DNA of 64,000 nt from Rhizobium sp. (GCA_002796995.1 PEKW01000015.1:124001-188000), one strand, 5' to 3'. Counted from the first letter of the stretch, positions 1-9,858 are shown. A program made the numbers and translations. The notes: generated from the letters alone by a model not told the origin.

Positions 1-199
1 CGACGCGGCGGACGAGGGCCTCGGCTTTCGCCCTGTCGGGATGATTGAGGATCAGCGTTGCGGAGGCTCCCAGCGCCTGGCCCTTCCAGACGACCGGATC
101 GGCGGCGGCGAAGGCCGGGCCGGCAGAAGCCATGAGCGGCAGCCCGGCGGCCGCGGCCATGACGCAGATCGCCCGGCGGCGCGTGAAGGTGTCAGCCAT
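1..199 (-). CDS. nosX: NosX, ApbE-type FAD:protein FMN transferase (N-terminal part only)
   Basis: Only the first 66 codons are present; the rest lies beyond the left edge. The start at 199 overlaps the end of nosL by 8 bases. The N-terminus has twin arginines followed by a hydrophobic Ala-rich stretch (RRRAICVMAAAAGLPLMAS), so a Tat-type signal peptide is likely. The next residues (VVWKGQALGASATLIL) resemble the start of ApbE/NosX proteins. In that family NosX attaches FMN to the periplasmic domain of NosR, which is also encoded here. The identification rests on a short fragment plus its place at the end of a nosRZDFYL operon. Confidence 0.85.
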   Translation of the reverse strand, partial: MADTFTRRRAICVMAAAAGLPLMASAGPAFAAADPVVWKGQALGASATLILNHPDRAKAEALVRRV

Positions 200-767
200 G
201 ATCGTGTTCCTCTGCGTTCTCGCTGGTGGCTTCCGGATCGAATGCGGAACCGTCCGTCGGCGCTTCGCTGCCCGAGCCGAGGATATAGTCCTTCGGCATG
301 TCGTCGAACCTGACCAAGCGGCCGCCATGCTTTTCGGCAAACGTTTTTGCGTCCGCTTCCACGGAGAAGGGAACGGCTTCCTCGGTGCCCATGCCGCCGC
401 GCTGCGCGCTGCCGATGACGAAGAATGCCTTCTTCGCGTCGATCCAGTTTTCCGCACCAGGCTCGTCCCAGCTTAGCGCCTTGCTCATGTCGGACACGTA
501 GATCGCGGCGATGTCGCGCGGCTCTTCCGGGAGCATGGTGAAGGCGAGGGTGTCGCGCGCGGAGGAGAACCAGATGGCCTCAGGGATATTCTGCAGGATG
601 ATCTGGCCCTTGGGGCCGGCATGTTCCAGCACGTTCATGCCGCAATAGCGGCCCATGGCCTCTTCGGTCAGCGCAAAGGGTGGCGGCATGGCCGCTTCGT
701 CTCCGCCGCTGCAGGCAGAGAGCAGGAGTGAGGCGGCAAGCGCGCCCATGGCGATGGAAAGTCTCAT
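192..767 (-). CDS. nosL: NosL, outer-membrane-type copper lipoprotein for NosZ maturation
   Basis: This 191-residue protein has a lipoprotein signal with lipobox LSAC (lipidated Cys19). A conserved Y-C-G-M-N motif follows near residue 41. NosL proteins bind Cu(I) and help deliver copper for the CuZ centre of N2O reductase. The C-terminal tail is acidic and ends in His-Asp-His. The start overlaps the nosY stop by 4 bases and the end overlaps nosX by 8, so translation is probably coupled through the operon. Confidence 0.93.
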   Translation of the reverse strand: MRLSIAMGALAASLLLSACSGGDEAAMPPPFALTEEAMGRYCGMNVLEHAGPKGQIILQNIPEAIWFSSARDTLAFTMLPEEPRDIAAIYVSDMSKALSWDEPGAENWIDAKKAFFVIGSAQRGGMGTEEAVPFSVEADAKTFAEKHGGRLVRFDDMPKDYILGSGSEAPTDGSAFDPEATSENAEEHDHG

Positions 768-1591
768 ACTTCCCTCCTCGAAAAGACGACGGTCGCACAG
801 CCGAGCGGCACGATCGTCCAGAGTGCCAGCGCTGCGATCAGCACCGGTGCGGTGAGGCCCGTATGGGCGGCGATGCCTCCCATGCCCGATAGTGCGCCGG
901 CATTGCCCGATCCGAGATTGAGCAGCCGGTAGGCGTCCGTCGGGTTGGCAAGCAGGAGAAGGTCGAGCAACAAGGCGGGCACGGCCTGGCCCTTGGCGGC
1001 GACCAGTCCCCCGAGCAGCGCCATGTCATAGATCAGCACGAAGAACAGCCAGATGCCGATGGCGACGCCGCCTGCCGTGCTGCGCTCGCTGACCAGCGTG
1101 CTGGTGAGGTAGCCGATGGCGAGGAAGACGGCGCCGAGCAGGACGGAGGAACCGACCATGGACAGGAAGGCGCGCCAGCTTTCGATCGCGATATCGGCGC
1201 CGGTCACCGTCAACGCGGCCGCCGCCACGCCATAGCCGATCGCGGTCGCGAAGGCGAGGATCGCCAAGTGGCCGAGGAACTTGCCGAAGATCACTTCGCT
1301 GCGGCCGATCGGATAGCTAAGCAGCAGGAGCATGGTGCCGCGCTCGGACTCGCCGACGATGGCATCGTGCGACAGGAGGAGCGCGATCAGCGGCACGAGG
1401 AAAATGGTGAGGCTCGACAGGCTGACGATCACCACGTCGAGGCGATTGACGCCGACATTGCCGGTCGGTGCGCTTCCGAGGAAGGATAGTGTCAGCGCCA
1501 GCGCGGCGAGAAGCAGGGTGGTCGCCAGAACCCAGCGATTGCGCAGGCCTTCCTGGATCTCCTTGCGGGCGATGATCAGGATGTTGGTCAT
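764..1591 (-). CDS. nosY: NosY, ABC-2 type permease of the NosDFY complex
   Basis: This 275-residue integral membrane protein has about six hydrophobic segments, beginning with WVLATTLLLAALALTLSFLG. It keeps the ABC-2 permease pattern, including GTMLLLLSYPIGRSEV in the first third. With the NosF ATPase and periplasmic NosD it forms the transporter-like machine required to assemble the copper-sulfur CuZ site. It overlaps nosF by 4 bases and nosL by 4 bases. Confidence 0.93.
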   Translation of the reverse strand: MTNILIIARKEIQEGLRNRWVLATTLLLAALALTLSFLGSAPTGNVGVNRLDVVIVSLSSLTIFLVPLIALLLSHDAIVGESERGTMLLLLSYPIGRSEVIFGKFLGHLAILAFATAIGYGVAAAALTVTGADIAIESWRAFLSMVGSSVLLGAVFLAIGYLTSTLVSERSTAGGVAIGIWLFFVLIYDMALLGGLVAAKGQAVPALLLDLLLLANPTDAYRLLNLGSGNAGALSGMGGIAAHTGLTAPVLIAALALWTIVPLGCATVVFSRREV

Positions 1592-2502
1592 GTCTGGGAC
1601 TGCCCTTTGAGGAAGTGCGCATAGAGCTCGTCGAGGGTCGGCTCGGCGACCGACAGGGTCGCGAGCCGGGAAGGATCCGCCGTCATGTCGTGCAGTAGCG
1701 CGATCTTGTCCTCGGGCGCCACATCGGCCTCGAAGAGTTCGCCTGACGTGCGCTTCCAGTCGGTGCCGCCCCGGGTCCAGGCGGGTGCAGCATCGGCGGC
1801 GGCCAGCCTGACACCGATGCGGGTCGGCAGCCGGGCGATGTGGCGCAGCTCGTCGAGCGTGCCGTCGGCGATCTTGACGCCGCGGTTGACGATGACGACG
1901 CGATCGGCCCGATCCTCGAGTTCGGTCAGTGCGTGCGAGGACAGAAGCACGGTCGCGCCGCCGGCGCGAAGGTCGGTGATCAGGTCGTAGAAATTGCGCC
2001 GCAATGCCGGATCGAGGCCGCTGGTAGGCTCGTCCAGCAAGAGGACGCGCGGCTCGCCAAGCAGCGCCTGGGCGAGGCCTAGACGCTGGCGCATGCCCTT
2101 GGAATAGGTGCGCACCGGCCGGTCAGCCGCCTCCTGCGCGAGGCCGACGCGCTCGAACAGTCTGTCGGCGGAAGTGAGCTCCACCCGCTTCAGCCGGGCA
2201 TAGAAGGCAAGCGTCTCGCGCCCGGTCAGCGCCATGTGGAAGGACACGCTTTCGGGCAGATAGCCGAGCCGCTGGCGAACATGGAAATCGCCGCGGGCCG
2301 GATCCTCGCCGAGCACGCTGACGGTTCCGGTCGTCGGGCGGATGAGGCCGAGCATCAGCTTGATCAGCGTCGTCTTGCCGGCACCGTTGTGGCCGACGAG
2401 CGCGATCGTTTCGCCGGCGTTCAGGGTGAAGGTCACGTCCTTCACCGCCTGGACCGCGCCGTAGCGTTTGGACACGCCGGTGGTGCTGACTGTCGCCGTC
2501 AT
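1588..2502 (-). CDS. nosF: NosF, ABC transporter ATPase for N2O reductase assembly
   Basis: A 304-residue ABC ATPase. Walker A is GHNGAGKT near residue 40, the signature region is YSKGMRQRLGLAQALL, and Walker B is VLLLDEPTSGLD. The open frame extends upstream into nosD. The chosen start at 2502 forms an ATGA overlap with the nosD stop and begins directly before the ABC core ([15 protein letters not shown]). It should energise the NosDFY complex on the cytoplasmic side. Confidence 0.95.
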   Translation of the reverse strand: MTATVSTTGVSKRYGAVQAVKDVTFTLNAGETIALVGHNGAGKTTLIKLMLGLIRPTTGTVSVLGEDPARGDFHVRQRLGYLPESVSFHMALTGRETLAFYARLKRVELTSADRLFERVGLAQEAADRPVRTYSKGMRQRLGLAQALLGEPRVLLLDEPTSGLDPALRRNFYDLITDLRAGGATVLLSSHALTELEDRADRVVIVNRGVKIADGTLDELRHIARLPTRIGVRLAAADAAPAWTRGGTDWKRTSGELFEADVAPEDKIALLHDMTADPSRLATLSVAEPTLDELYAHFLKGQSQT

Positions 2503-3875
2503 TGTATCGCCCTCTTCGCTGCGATGGGAGCCATCAGGGGATGGCTGTCGACCACGCCGCCGGGCAGGAGCGCCGGAAACTGGGCCTGCGCCCAGCGGAT
2601 CACCTGGACCGCGGGGCTCGACATTAGGATCTTTGCCTGCGGCGAAGTCCACAGCACCTGGTCGATCAGGTCGTTGGGCCGGTAGGGATTGTCGGCGATG
2701 CCGTCGCCATCCAGATCGAAGGCCGGATTGTCGCTCCAGTAGTTGCCGCGGCCCTCGCTCGACCAGTCGAGATAGCGCGTGCCGACATATTTGACCTGGT
2801 TGCGGTTGTTGATGAAGGCATTGCCCGTCATCGTATTGCCTTCCGAGCCCGCGGTGAAATGGATGCCGATCGCGCAGTTCTCGAAGAGGTTGTCGAAGAA
2901 GCGGTTTTTGTTGGCATTGTAGATGAAGACGCATTTTTCCGGGCCGAGGCGTTCGCCGTTCGCGGCGACGACGGCATCGTCCGTCGTCTTCGGCAGGCCG
3001 TGTTCGCCGGACTGCGTTCCGGCGGAAAGCCAGCGATCGACCGGCTGCATCCGGCCGATGACCGTGTTGTTTCGCACTTCGGAACTCTTGGCGGTGTTGA
3101 GCAACAGGCCGTGGTCACGGTCTCCGTCGGAGAGGTTTCCGATGATCTTGAGCCGGCTGGAATACATGATCGCATAGCCCACCGAATTGCCGGTGGAGAC
3201 ATTGTCGCTGACCTCGCTGTCGTCCGTGTACATGTAGTGGATGGCGAAGCGCAGGTCGCTGAACCGGTTGTGACTGAAGACGTTGCGCTTGCTGGCCATG
3301 GTGGCAATGCCGTCGCGGCCGAAGCGGATGTCGTTGCCAAGCACTTTGGCGCCCGGCGCGTTCCAGATGGTCACACCGCTGCCTGCCTCGCTCATGCGTC
3401 CGCTCTGCAGGCCGGTGATGCGGTTGTTGCGCGCAACGGAGTCCACCGCGCCATAGAGGTAGATGCCGAACAGATTGTCGGTGACGGTATTGTCTTCGAT
3501 GATCGCGCCGGTCGCCGCCTGGTTGGCATAGATGCCGGAATCGCGGGTGGTGAGGTCGCGGCCTGAGCCGCTGACGGAGAGTCCGCGCACGGTCACGCCC
3601 GCGGCCTCGATCGTCACCACGCTGCCCTTGCCGTTGCCGGTAATCGTTACGCCCGGCTTGCCTGCAATGACCAGAGGCTTGTCGATGGTGATCGGCCCCG
3701 CATAGGCGCCCGGCTCGAGGGTGAGCACGTCGCCGGCGGCCGCCCCGGCGATGATTTCCTGCAATGCGGGACCGTTCGGCGAGACCGCGAGGTCCGCCGC
3801 CCAGGCCATGGCTGGAAGGGCGGCCAGGGTAGCCGCCATTCCAAATCGTGTCGTCAGGAGACGAGCAATCATCAT
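2499..3875 (-). CDS. nosD: NosD, periplasmic beta-helix copper-site maturation protein
   Basis: About 458 residues with a cleavable signal peptide ending near AMAWAADL. The rest is right-handed beta-helix (CASH-type) repeats rich in N-x-I/V-x-x-N turns, such as [18 protein letters not shown] and [18 protein letters not shown]. NosD is the periplasmic partner of NosF/NosY in building the CuZ cluster of NosZ. The start at 3875 overlaps the nosZ stop (ATGA). A second ATG follows immediately at 3872 and could be used instead. Confidence 0.93.
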   Translation of the reverse strand: MMIARLLTTRFGMAATLAALPAMAWAADLAVSPNGPALQEIIAGAAAGDVLTLEPGAYAGPITIDKPLVIAGKPGVTITGNGKGSVVTIEAAGVTVRGLSVSGSGRDLTTRDSGIYANQAATGAIIEDNTVTDNLFGIYLYGAVDSVARNNRITGLQSGRMSEAGSGVTIWNAPGAKVLGNDIRFGRDGIATMASKRNVFSHNRFSDLRFAIHYMYTDDSEVSDNVSTGNSVGYAIMYSSRLKIIGNLSDGDRDHGLLLNTAKSSEVRNNTVIGRMQPVDRWLSAGTQSGEHGLPKTTDDAVVAANGERLGPEKCVFIYNANKNRFFDNLFENCAIGIHFTAGSEGNTMTGNAFINNRNQVKYVGTRYLDWSSEGRGNYWSDNPAFDLDGDGIADNPYRPNDLIDQVLWTSPQAKILMSSPAVQVIRWAQAQFPALLPGGVVDSHPLMAPIAAKRAIQ

Positions 3876-5791
3876 GCCGCCTTCGGTTCGACGAACATGC
3901 GGCCCTTCATCTCCATGTGCATGGCATGGCAGAACCACGAGCAATAGTACCACCAGACGCCGGGCTTGTTGGCCTTGAAGGTGACCGAGGCGGTGGCCTG
4001 CGGGCCGACTTCCATGTTGATGCCGTAGTTGATGATGGCGAAGCCGTGGGTCAGGTCTTCCACCTCGTCGATATTGGTGACGTAGACGGTGACCTCGTCG
4101 CCCTGCTTGACCTGGAAGCTTTCCAGACCGAAGGCCGGGGCGACCGAAGTCATGTAGACGCGGACCTTGTCGCCGTCGCGGATGACCGTGCTGTCGGCCA
4201 TCAGGTCGACGCCGTCGATCTTGGCCTGGGCGATCGCATCGGCGAAGAACGGGTCGTTACGATCCCAGACATGCACCGGGTTGATCTTCGAGGCATGGAC
4301 GATGGTGGCGTCATGCGGTTCGGCGAAGGACGGGCCGTCGTGGACGATGACCATCTCGTCGCCGGAAATGTCGATCAGCTGGTCGTTTTCCGGCTTCAGC
4401 GGACCGACGTTCAAGTAACGGTCCTTGGAGAACTTGTTCAGCGAGATCAGCCACTTGCCGTCGGCTTCCTTGGTCTGGCCCATCGAGGTGTGGTTATGAC
4501 CCGGCTGGTAGTGAACGTCGAGCTTCTGGCGGATCGGATCGACCTTCTCGCCGGCATAGGCCTTCTTGGCGTCCTCGATGTTCCACTTGCAGACCTGGCT
4601 GTCGATGAACAGCGTGGTGTAGGCATTGCCCTTGCCGTCATAGGCCGTGTGCAACGGTCCGAGACCCAGTTCCGGCTCGGCCACGACGCAGTCGCGCGGC
4701 TTGATCTTGTCGTCGAACAGGTCGTCGAACTTGCGCACGTCGAAGACGGTGACGGTCGGCGACAGCTTGCCGTTGGCGACGATGTGGATGCCGTCCGGGG
4801 CCGTGTTCATGCCGTGCGGGCTGTTGGAGACGGGGATGTAGCGCGTATAGGGCGAGCCGTGGCGACCGTCGACGACGGGTACGCCGCCCATTTCCTTGAA
4901 GTCGCCCTTGGCCACGGCTTCCTCGATCCGCTTCAGATTGAAGACGACGATCCAGTCCTGCTCGTTGCCCATCATCTCGGCGAGGTTGACGCCCTCTTCC
5001 GAGTTGTAGCAGGTCGCAAAGGCGTATTTGCCCTGGTAGTCGGCATCCACATTGTCCAGATTGCCGTCGACCATGACCTGCCAGGCGACCTTCATCGTCT
5101 CGCCGTCCACGGCGGTGAAGATGGCGTGATACTGCTTGTGGTCGTCGAGGATCTTGCCGTCGTTCGGGATCGGCACGCGGTCTTCGCCGTTGCAGAAGAC
5201 GTAGCCGGTCTTCGGATATTTCTGCACGCGCAGGCCATGGACCGTGTGCTGGTTCGGCAGCTGGATGATCTTGTCGCACTTCATGACGTCGAGGCGGATA
5301 CGGCAAACGCGCGTATTGGCCTTGTCGTTGGCATAGAGATAACGGCCGTCATAGGTGCCGTCGGTGAAGGACAGGTGCGGGTGGTGCAGGTCGCCGTTCA
5401 TGAAGATGCCGCCGCGATCCGCCATGAATTCGCGGTCTTCCGGCAGCATGCCCTCGGTCAGCACCTTGCGGCTCTCGTTGGTCAGGCCCCAGCCGGTGGC
5501 GCTGCAGCGGTTGAACACCGGAATGCGCATCAGTTCGCGCATTGAGGGCAGGCCGACGATGCGGACTTCGCCCGTCTGGCCGCTGGAGAAGAAGGTGTAA
5601 TATTCGTCCAGTTCGCCTGGCTTCACTTCAGCGCTGTGTTCTTCCGGCCCTTGCGCCGCCGCCGGTGTTGCCGAGCCGCCGGTGAGGCTGATCGCGCCCC
5701 CGACGGTCGCTGCACCCGCCGCCGCCACGAAAGCCGTGGATCCCAGCATCTGGCGCCGGTTCAAGCGCATCTGGTTCTCTTCGTTTGACAT
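3872..5791 (-). CDS. nosZ: NosZ, nitrous oxide reductase (clade I, Tat-exported)
   Basis: This 639-residue protein reduces N2O to N2 in the periplasm. The N-terminus has a Tat-type signal ([18 protein letters not shown]), as in clade I enzymes. CuZ histidines are visible in a seven-bladed propeller region: [30 protein letters not shown] and [10 protein letters not shown]. The C-terminal cupredoxin domain carries the CuA site as C617-x3-C621-x3-H625-x2-M628 within [14 protein letters not shown]. No ligand is missing, so the enzyme looks functional. It lies 24 bases downstream of nosR. Confidence 0.98.
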   Translation of the reverse strand: MSNEENQMRLNRRQMLGSTAFVAAAGAATVGGAISLTGGSATPAAAQGPEEHSAEVKPGELDEYYTFFSSGQTGEVRIVGLPSMRELMRIPVFNRCSATGWGLTNESRKVLTEGMLPEDREFMADRGGIFMNGDLHHPHLSFTDGTYDGRYLYANDKANTRVCRIRLDVMKCDKIIQLPNQHTVHGLRVQKYPKTGYVFCNGEDRVPIPNDGKILDDHKQYHAIFTAVDGETMKVAWQVMVDGNLDNVDADYQGKYAFATCYNSEEGVNLAEMMGNEQDWIVVFNLKRIEEAVAKGDFKEMGGVPVVDGRHGSPYTRYIPVSNSPHGMNTAPDGIHIVANGKLSPTVTVFDVRKFDDLFDDKIKPRDCVVAEPELGLGPLHTAYDGKGNAYTTLFIDSQVCKWNIEDAKKAYAGEKVDPIRQKLDVHYQPGHNHTSMGQTKEADGKWLISLNKFSKDRYLNVGPLKPENDQLIDISGDEMVIVHDGPSFAEPHDATIVHASKINPVHVWDRNDPFFADAIAQAKIDGVDLMADSTVIRDGDKVRVYMTSVAPAFGLESFQVKQGDEVTVYVTNIDEVEDLTHGFAIINYGINMEVGPQATASVTFKANKPGVWWYYCSWFCHAMHMEMKGRMFVEPKAA

Positions 5792-5815
5792 GATTGCCTC
5801 TCCTTGGCTGGTTGA

Positions 5816-8134
5816 TCACGCAGTCTGTTCAGTCGCGCCGCCGGCCTTGCCGATCGGAGCGCCATTGTGGGTGACGGCGACCTTGGCCGGGGCCTCGCCC
5901 CGGGAAGTCGACGTCGAAAGGGCGGAGAACTTCTCCCGCTTCAGCCGCACCTGGATCATGTGCGGACAGCGGTGGTCGTCGTGGTAGAGTTCCTGGCAGT
6001 GCATGCAGTAGATGCACTCGTTGACGTTGATCTGCCCCTCCGGGTGAATCGACTGGACGGGACATTCCTTGGCGCAGCGCTGGCAGGGCGAGCCGCATTC
6101 GGGGTAGCGCTTCAGCCATTCGAACATGCGGATGCGGCCGGGAATGGCGAGTGCGGCGCCGAGCGGGCAGAGATAGCGGCAATAAAAGCGCTCGATGAAC
6201 AGACCGGCCGACAGCATGGTCAGCGCAAAGATGACGAAGGGCCATTCGCGGGCGAACTTTAGCACGATCGCGGTCTTGAACGGCTCGACCTCGGAGAACA
6301 TTTCGGCGAGCGCCAGCGAATAGAGCGAAAGGCCGAAAAGGCTGAGGAAGATGATGTACTTGATCGGCCAGAGGCGTTCGTGCAGGCCCCAGGGCAGGCG
6401 GATCTGCGGCACCTTCAGCCATTGCGCGACATTGTTGGTCAGTTCCTGCAGCGCGCCGAAGGGGCAGAGCCAGCCGCAGAACGGTCCGCGGCCCCAGAAC
6501 AGCAGCCCGGCCGCGACCGAGGCCCAGAGAATGAAGATCAGCGGGGCCGACAGGAAGAATTCCCAGTTGAAGCCCGTCATCAGCGAATTGGCGAAGGTCA
6601 GGACATTGACCACCGAGAGCTGGGCATTGGCGTACCAGCCGAGCCAGACGAGCGTGAACAGGAGATAGCTGCGGCGAACCCAGGCAAACAGTACCGGACG
6701 CTTCACCAGCCAGTCCTGGAAGAAGAAGATGCCGGTCAGCACCAGGAGTGCGGCAATGGTGATGCCGATATTGATGCGGTTCATGTCCCAGATGCGCATC
6801 CATAGCGGCTGGCCGTCGGCGACCTGCTGGTCGGTCAGCCTGTCGCCGCCGGGAGCCGGCGCCTGATCGGCACCGGCGGCCGGAACGGCCGGGGCCGGGG
6901 GCGCGACCGGGGCTGCGATCTTTTCGATGGTCACATATTTGTCGGGCAGGATGTAGGAGAGATTGTAGGGCAGCACCGACTTGTCGCGGCCCTCGGCACT
7001 GCGCTGCACCAGCAATTGCAGTTCGAAGGGCTGGGCGACGTCGAAGGCGAATTCGGGCGGCACGACGAAGAGTGCGATTTCGCGCAGGCGCGGCGCGCCG
7101 TTGGCGGCAAGGGCGGGAAGGCGGGTGTGGTTCCGGTCGCGGAAGCGTACGCCCTGGCCGCTCTGCAGCAGTTCGATCCGGTCGAAGATGCCGCCGCGCA
7201 CATAACCGGAGCCCTTGAACGAATAGGCGCCGTCGCCGGCCACCAGAATGGCGGACTGGCCCGGTTTCAGCTTGGCGGCCATGCGCTCATAGGCGGCGTC
7301 GCCGAGCAGGGTGCGGCCGATCGTCGGCACGCTGACGGGAGCGAGATAGAGGTCGATGAAACGGTCGCCGGGGTTCTTCGTCTCCGGCTTGTCGGCGGCA
7401 ATGGTCTGGCCAGCCTGGCGGAAGGCGTCGGAGACCTCGCCGACGGTCATGCGCAGGCTGCGCACCGAGCCGTCGCCGAGCAGGGTCTGCCAGTCGCTGG
7501 TTTCGCTCTTCGACAGGTCGAGCTTGCGGGTCTCGGTAACGGCGGCGACGCCCGGTTCCAGGTCCACCCCCAGACGATGGCTCCGAATGAGCTGGACCGC
7601 GGCGCGCGATACGCTGTCGCCCATGACCAGAACCGTGACGGTAGCGCCGCTGACGATGTCGATCTGCGGCGGGCGCTCTGCGCCCGAGGCGACCCGACTC
7701 ATGTCCTTGTCGATCAAGGCATTCATCGAGGCGATCACCTTTTCCTCGGGAATGCCGATCAATACGATCGGCTCCTTGTGGTCGATCAGCTTGAAGCCGC
7801 GGATCACGCCCTTGGGATCGATGCCGACGACGATATGGATCGGCTTGCCGGAGTAGCCGATGGAGCTCGAGAAGTCGGAATTGAGATAGGCGTAGCCGAG
7901 CAGCTCGTCGCCGCGCAGGACCGGGGCGATCGGCGGATCGCCGCTCAGGTCGCCGAACCGGTCGGCTCCGTCGAACAGTTCGCCGGGCTGGACCTTTTCC
8001 AGATAGGCGCCAAGCTGGCCTGCGGCGTGGCCGGGGGAGGCAAGAACGAAGATCGCCAGGAGGGCGAGCAGGAGGACCGCAAACCAGGCCGGAAATGAAT
8101 GGATGCGGTGCTGACGTCTCGCGCTCTCTATCAT
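5816..8134 (-). CDS. nosR: NosR, membrane flavo-iron-sulfur protein supporting N2O reduction
   Basis: A 772-residue polytopic protein. After an N-terminal membrane segment comes a periplasmic FMN-binding domain with the flavinylation motif SGAT (residues 162-165). Several membrane helices follow with two CxxxCP clusters (CGWLCPFG, CRYLCPLG). The cytoplasmic end has ferredoxin-like 4Fe-4S motifs (CQRCAKECP, CIYCMHC). NosR supplies electrons to, and is needed for expression and activity of, NosZ. NosX, encoded at the operon end, would attach its FMN. It is the first gene of the nos operon, with an FNR-type box about 70 bases upstream. Confidence 0.97.
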   Translation of the reverse strand: MIESARRQHRIHSFPAWFAVLLLALLAIFVLASPGHAAGQLGAYLEKVQPGELFDGADRFGDLSGDPPIAPVLRGDELLGYAYLNSDFSSSIGYSGKPIHIVVGIDPKGVIRGFKLIDHKEPIVLIGIPEEKVIASMNALIDKDMSRVASGAERPPQIDIVSGATVTVLVMGDSVSRAAVQLIRSHRLGVDLEPGVAAVTETRKLDLSKSETSDWQTLLGDGSVRSLRMTVGEVSDAFRQAGQTIAADKPETKNPGDRFIDLYLAPVSVPTIGRTLLGDAAYERMAAKLKPGQSAILVAGDGAYSFKGSGYVRGGIFDRIELLQSGQGVRFRDRNHTRLPALAANGAPRLREIALFVVPPEFAFDVAQPFELQLLVQRSAEGRDKSVLPYNLSYILPDKYVTIEKIAAPVAPPAPAVPAAGADQAPAPGGDRLTDQQVADGQPLWMRIWDMNRINIGITIAALLVLTGIFFFQDWLVKRPVLFAWVRRSYLLFTLVWLGWYANAQLSVVNVLTFANSLMTGFNWEFFLSAPLIFILWASVAAGLLFWGRGPFCGWLCPFGALQELTNNVAQWLKVPQIRLPWGLHERLWPIKYIIFLSLFGLSLYSLALAEMFSEVEPFKTAIVLKFAREWPFVIFALTMLSAGLFIERFYCRYLCPLGAALAIPGRIRMFEWLKRYPECGSPCQRCAKECPVQSIHPEGQINVNECIYCMHCQELYHDDHRCPHMIQVRLKREKFSALSTSTSRGEAPAKVAVTHNGAPIGKAGGATEQTA

Positions 8135-8204
8135 CGGCCTCGTCTTTTTCTGAAATGTGGTCGTGCTCTAAAACGGTGTTTATTCAGCCTAGTGTAAAAA
8201 CTCG

Positions 8205-8218
8205 TTGATTCAAATCAA
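8205..8218. promoter_or_regulatory. FNR/NnrR-type binding site between nosR and the ferritin-like gene
   Basis: The sequence TTGATTCAAATCAA matches the FNR consensus TTGAT-N4-ATCAA at every defined position. Its centre (8211.5) is about 77 bases from both the nosR start (8134) and the ferritin-like start (8288). With the usual -41.5 placement, transcripts would begin near 8170 and 8253, giving leaders of about 35 bases in both directions. It may therefore activate both divergent genes. Confidence 0.85.
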
Positions 8219-8287
8219 ATATACAAAAGGTATCTTTTGCGCATAGTGTCGGCACTGAGCGAGAGAAGATCGATGCGGGGGAGTGCC

Positions 8288-9124
8288 ATGGCGGACAATC
8301 GAGACGAGCCCTGGGCCGTCGAATCAATGGACGAGCTGCTGGCGCTCGCCCGGGCGATGGAGCAGGAAGCGATCACCGGTTACGTGGCGCTCGCCGAACG
8401 CATGCGGCATGAGGGCCGTCCGGATCTCGCGGCGGTGTTCGAAGCCCTGACGACGGAGGAAGAGAGCCATCTCGGCAATGTCGACCGCTGGATCGCCCAG
8501 TCGGATGTCGCAATTCCGCCGGTCGTGCCCCTGCAGGAACCAATGTTCGACGACGAAGGGGCGGCGCTCGTGGCGCCGGAGCTGCTCAATTCCTACCGCG
8601 CCTTTTCCATGGCGGTGCGCAACGAGGAGCGCGCCTTCGTCTTCTGGACCTATGTCTCGGCGCATGCGCCGTCGGAGGAGATCCGCCAGGCGGCGGAACG
8701 CATGGCCAGGGAAGAGCTTGGGCATGTCGCGACGCTGCGGCGCGAGCGGCGGCGAGCCTTCCATGATCTGCGCCGCGCCGGTGTCAGGCCGGTGCGCGGC
8801 GAGATCGCCGCTCTCGAGCTTCGCCTGTCGGACCATCTCGAGGCACGGGCGCTTCGGGCTGCGGCCAGGGACGCCGGCCGGTTTCGCGACCTCGCGATGG
8901 CGGCCCAGGCTCGTAGCGCCGAAGCGGCCGCGAACCCGTTCGGGCCGACGCCGGTACTGGACGTCGTGCCGGAGGGGGCCGAGGCACGGCCCGTGCCTTT
9001 GTGCGAGCTTCTGCTGGACTGCTATCTCGATCTGGCCGAACGCGAGAAGGATGAGGACGCCCGTTTGCGGGCCCAGGCCTGCGCGGGCGAGCTGATCGCC
9101 TGTCTCCACGCGGTCAGGAGCTAG
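8288..9124 (+). CDS. Ferritin-like (rubrerythrin-type) diiron protein of unknown role
   Basis: About 278 residues. The first half carries a ferritin-like four-helix pattern with Glu-rich helix EQEAITGYVALAERM and ExxH in EEESH (residues 57-61). The second pair is RNEERAFVFW and EELGH. The two ExxH motifs fit a diiron site like that of rubrerythrin, but no rubredoxin cysteines follow. The C-terminal 100 residues are helical and not recognised. The start at 8288 has GGGGGAG upstream; 8273 (preceded by AGAGAAG) is an alternative. It is divergent from nosR and shares its FNR box, which suggests an anaerobic or NO-linked role in iron handling or peroxide removal. That role is inference. Confidence 0.75.
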   Translation: MADNRDEPWAVESMDELLALARAMEQEAITGYVALAERMRHEGRPDLAAVFEALTTEEESHLGNVDRWIAQSDVAIPPVVPLQEPMFDDEGAALVAPELLNSYRAFSMAVRNEERAFVFWTYVSAHAPSEEIRQAAERMAREELGHVATLRRERRRAFHDLRRAGVRPVRGEIAALELRLSDHLEARALRAAARDAGRFRDLAMAAQARSAEAAANPFGPTPVLDVVPEGAEARPVPLCELLLDCYLDLAEREKDEDARLRAQACAGELIACLHAVRS

Positions 9125-9187
9125 GCCGCCGCCCGCAACGTGCGCGCCGGGACGGTTGCCCCGGATCTCGGATAGACCGAAACAGAC

Positions 9188-9616
9188 TTATGCCGCTCTG
9201 GGGAAACCGAAATCCTCGGGCGTCAGGGTCAGTTCGGCCAGCGTATGGCGATCGAGAACCTCCAGGAAGGCGCCCAGCGCCTCGCCGAGCACGCCGCGCA
9301 ACCGGCAGCCCCTGGTGATGCGGCACTGGTTGCCCAGCCCCATGCATTCGACGATGGCAAAGTCCGTTTCGGTGGCCCGCACGACAGCACCAATGGTGAT
9401 CGCCTCGGCCGTTCTTGCCAGCGACAGGCCGCCGGACCGGCCGCGCGAAGCCTTGAGGAAGCCTTCGCGGACGAGCAATTGTGCCACCTTCATCAGGTGG
9501 GCGCGGGAAATGTCATAGGCTCTTGCGGTTTCCTCGATGGTGATGCGCCGATCGGCGTGGGCGGCGGCCATCATCATCAACCGCAGGCCATAGTCGGAAA
9601 AGCGCGTCAGCTGCAT
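9188..9616 (-). CDS. nsrR: Rrf2-family NO-sensing regulator, NsrR-like
   Basis: This 142-residue protein has an N-terminal winged helix (MQLTRFSDYGLRLMMMAA) and the Rrf2 recognition region ISRAHLMKVAQLL. Three cysteines, C91, C98 and C104 (CMGLGNQC, GCRL), are placed like the Fe-S ligands of NsrR/IscR proteins, with spacing C-x6-C-x5-C. NsrR proteins bind an Fe-S cluster that NO destroys, releasing repression of NO-detoxification genes. The neighbouring denitrification genes favour NsrR over IscR, and no isc/suf genes are nearby. Confidence 0.8.
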   Translation of the reverse strand: MQLTRFSDYGLRLMMMAAAHADRRITIEETARAYDISRAHLMKVAQLLVREGFLKASRGRSGGLSLARTAEAITIGAVVRATETDFAIVECMGLGNQCRITRGCRLRGVLGEALGAFLEVLDRHTLAELTLTPEDFGFPRAA

Positions 9617-9707
9617 TGCGGGTCTGTGCCGTTCGTCATCGCGTCGTCACAGGATTGTGCCGCGCAACAAATATATATTATTCGCTATTCTTTCTTGTCA
9701 ATTCCTG

Positions 9708-9732
9708 CGCCCAACAACTGTTGTTTTGGGCG
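9708..9732. repeat. Inverted repeat upstream of nsrR and ftsK
   Basis: CGCCCAA and TTGGGCG form perfect 7-base arms around 11 bases that contain a smaller palindrome (CAACTGTTG). It lies in the 242-base gap between divergent nsrR and ftsK. A T-poor flank argues against a terminator, and an operator is possible. The AT-rich stretch just to its left (9669-9692) could hold promoter elements. I saw no FNR-type site in this gap. Confidence 0.35.
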
Positions 9733-9858
9733 GGCTGGTGGCCGTCGGGCTGGGTAGCTCTGCGGTCCCAAAGAGGGAAGGCACGATGTGCGAAAGATGA
9801 ACATATGGGGGCTTTGGCAAGACCTGGTTAAGGTTTTCTTTCTATTAACAGGACTGGT

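Noticed and set aside
3848-5545. 565-codon open frame on the plus strand opposite nosZ
   Set aside because: Antisense shadow of nosZ in high-GC DNA; composition is Asp/Val/Ala-rich repeats without family motifs and nosZ has intact copper ligands.
9659-9675. Possible FNR-type site near nsrR (TTGTGCCGCGCAA)
   Set aside because: The half-sites are separated by 7 rather than 8 bases, so the symmetry is wrong.
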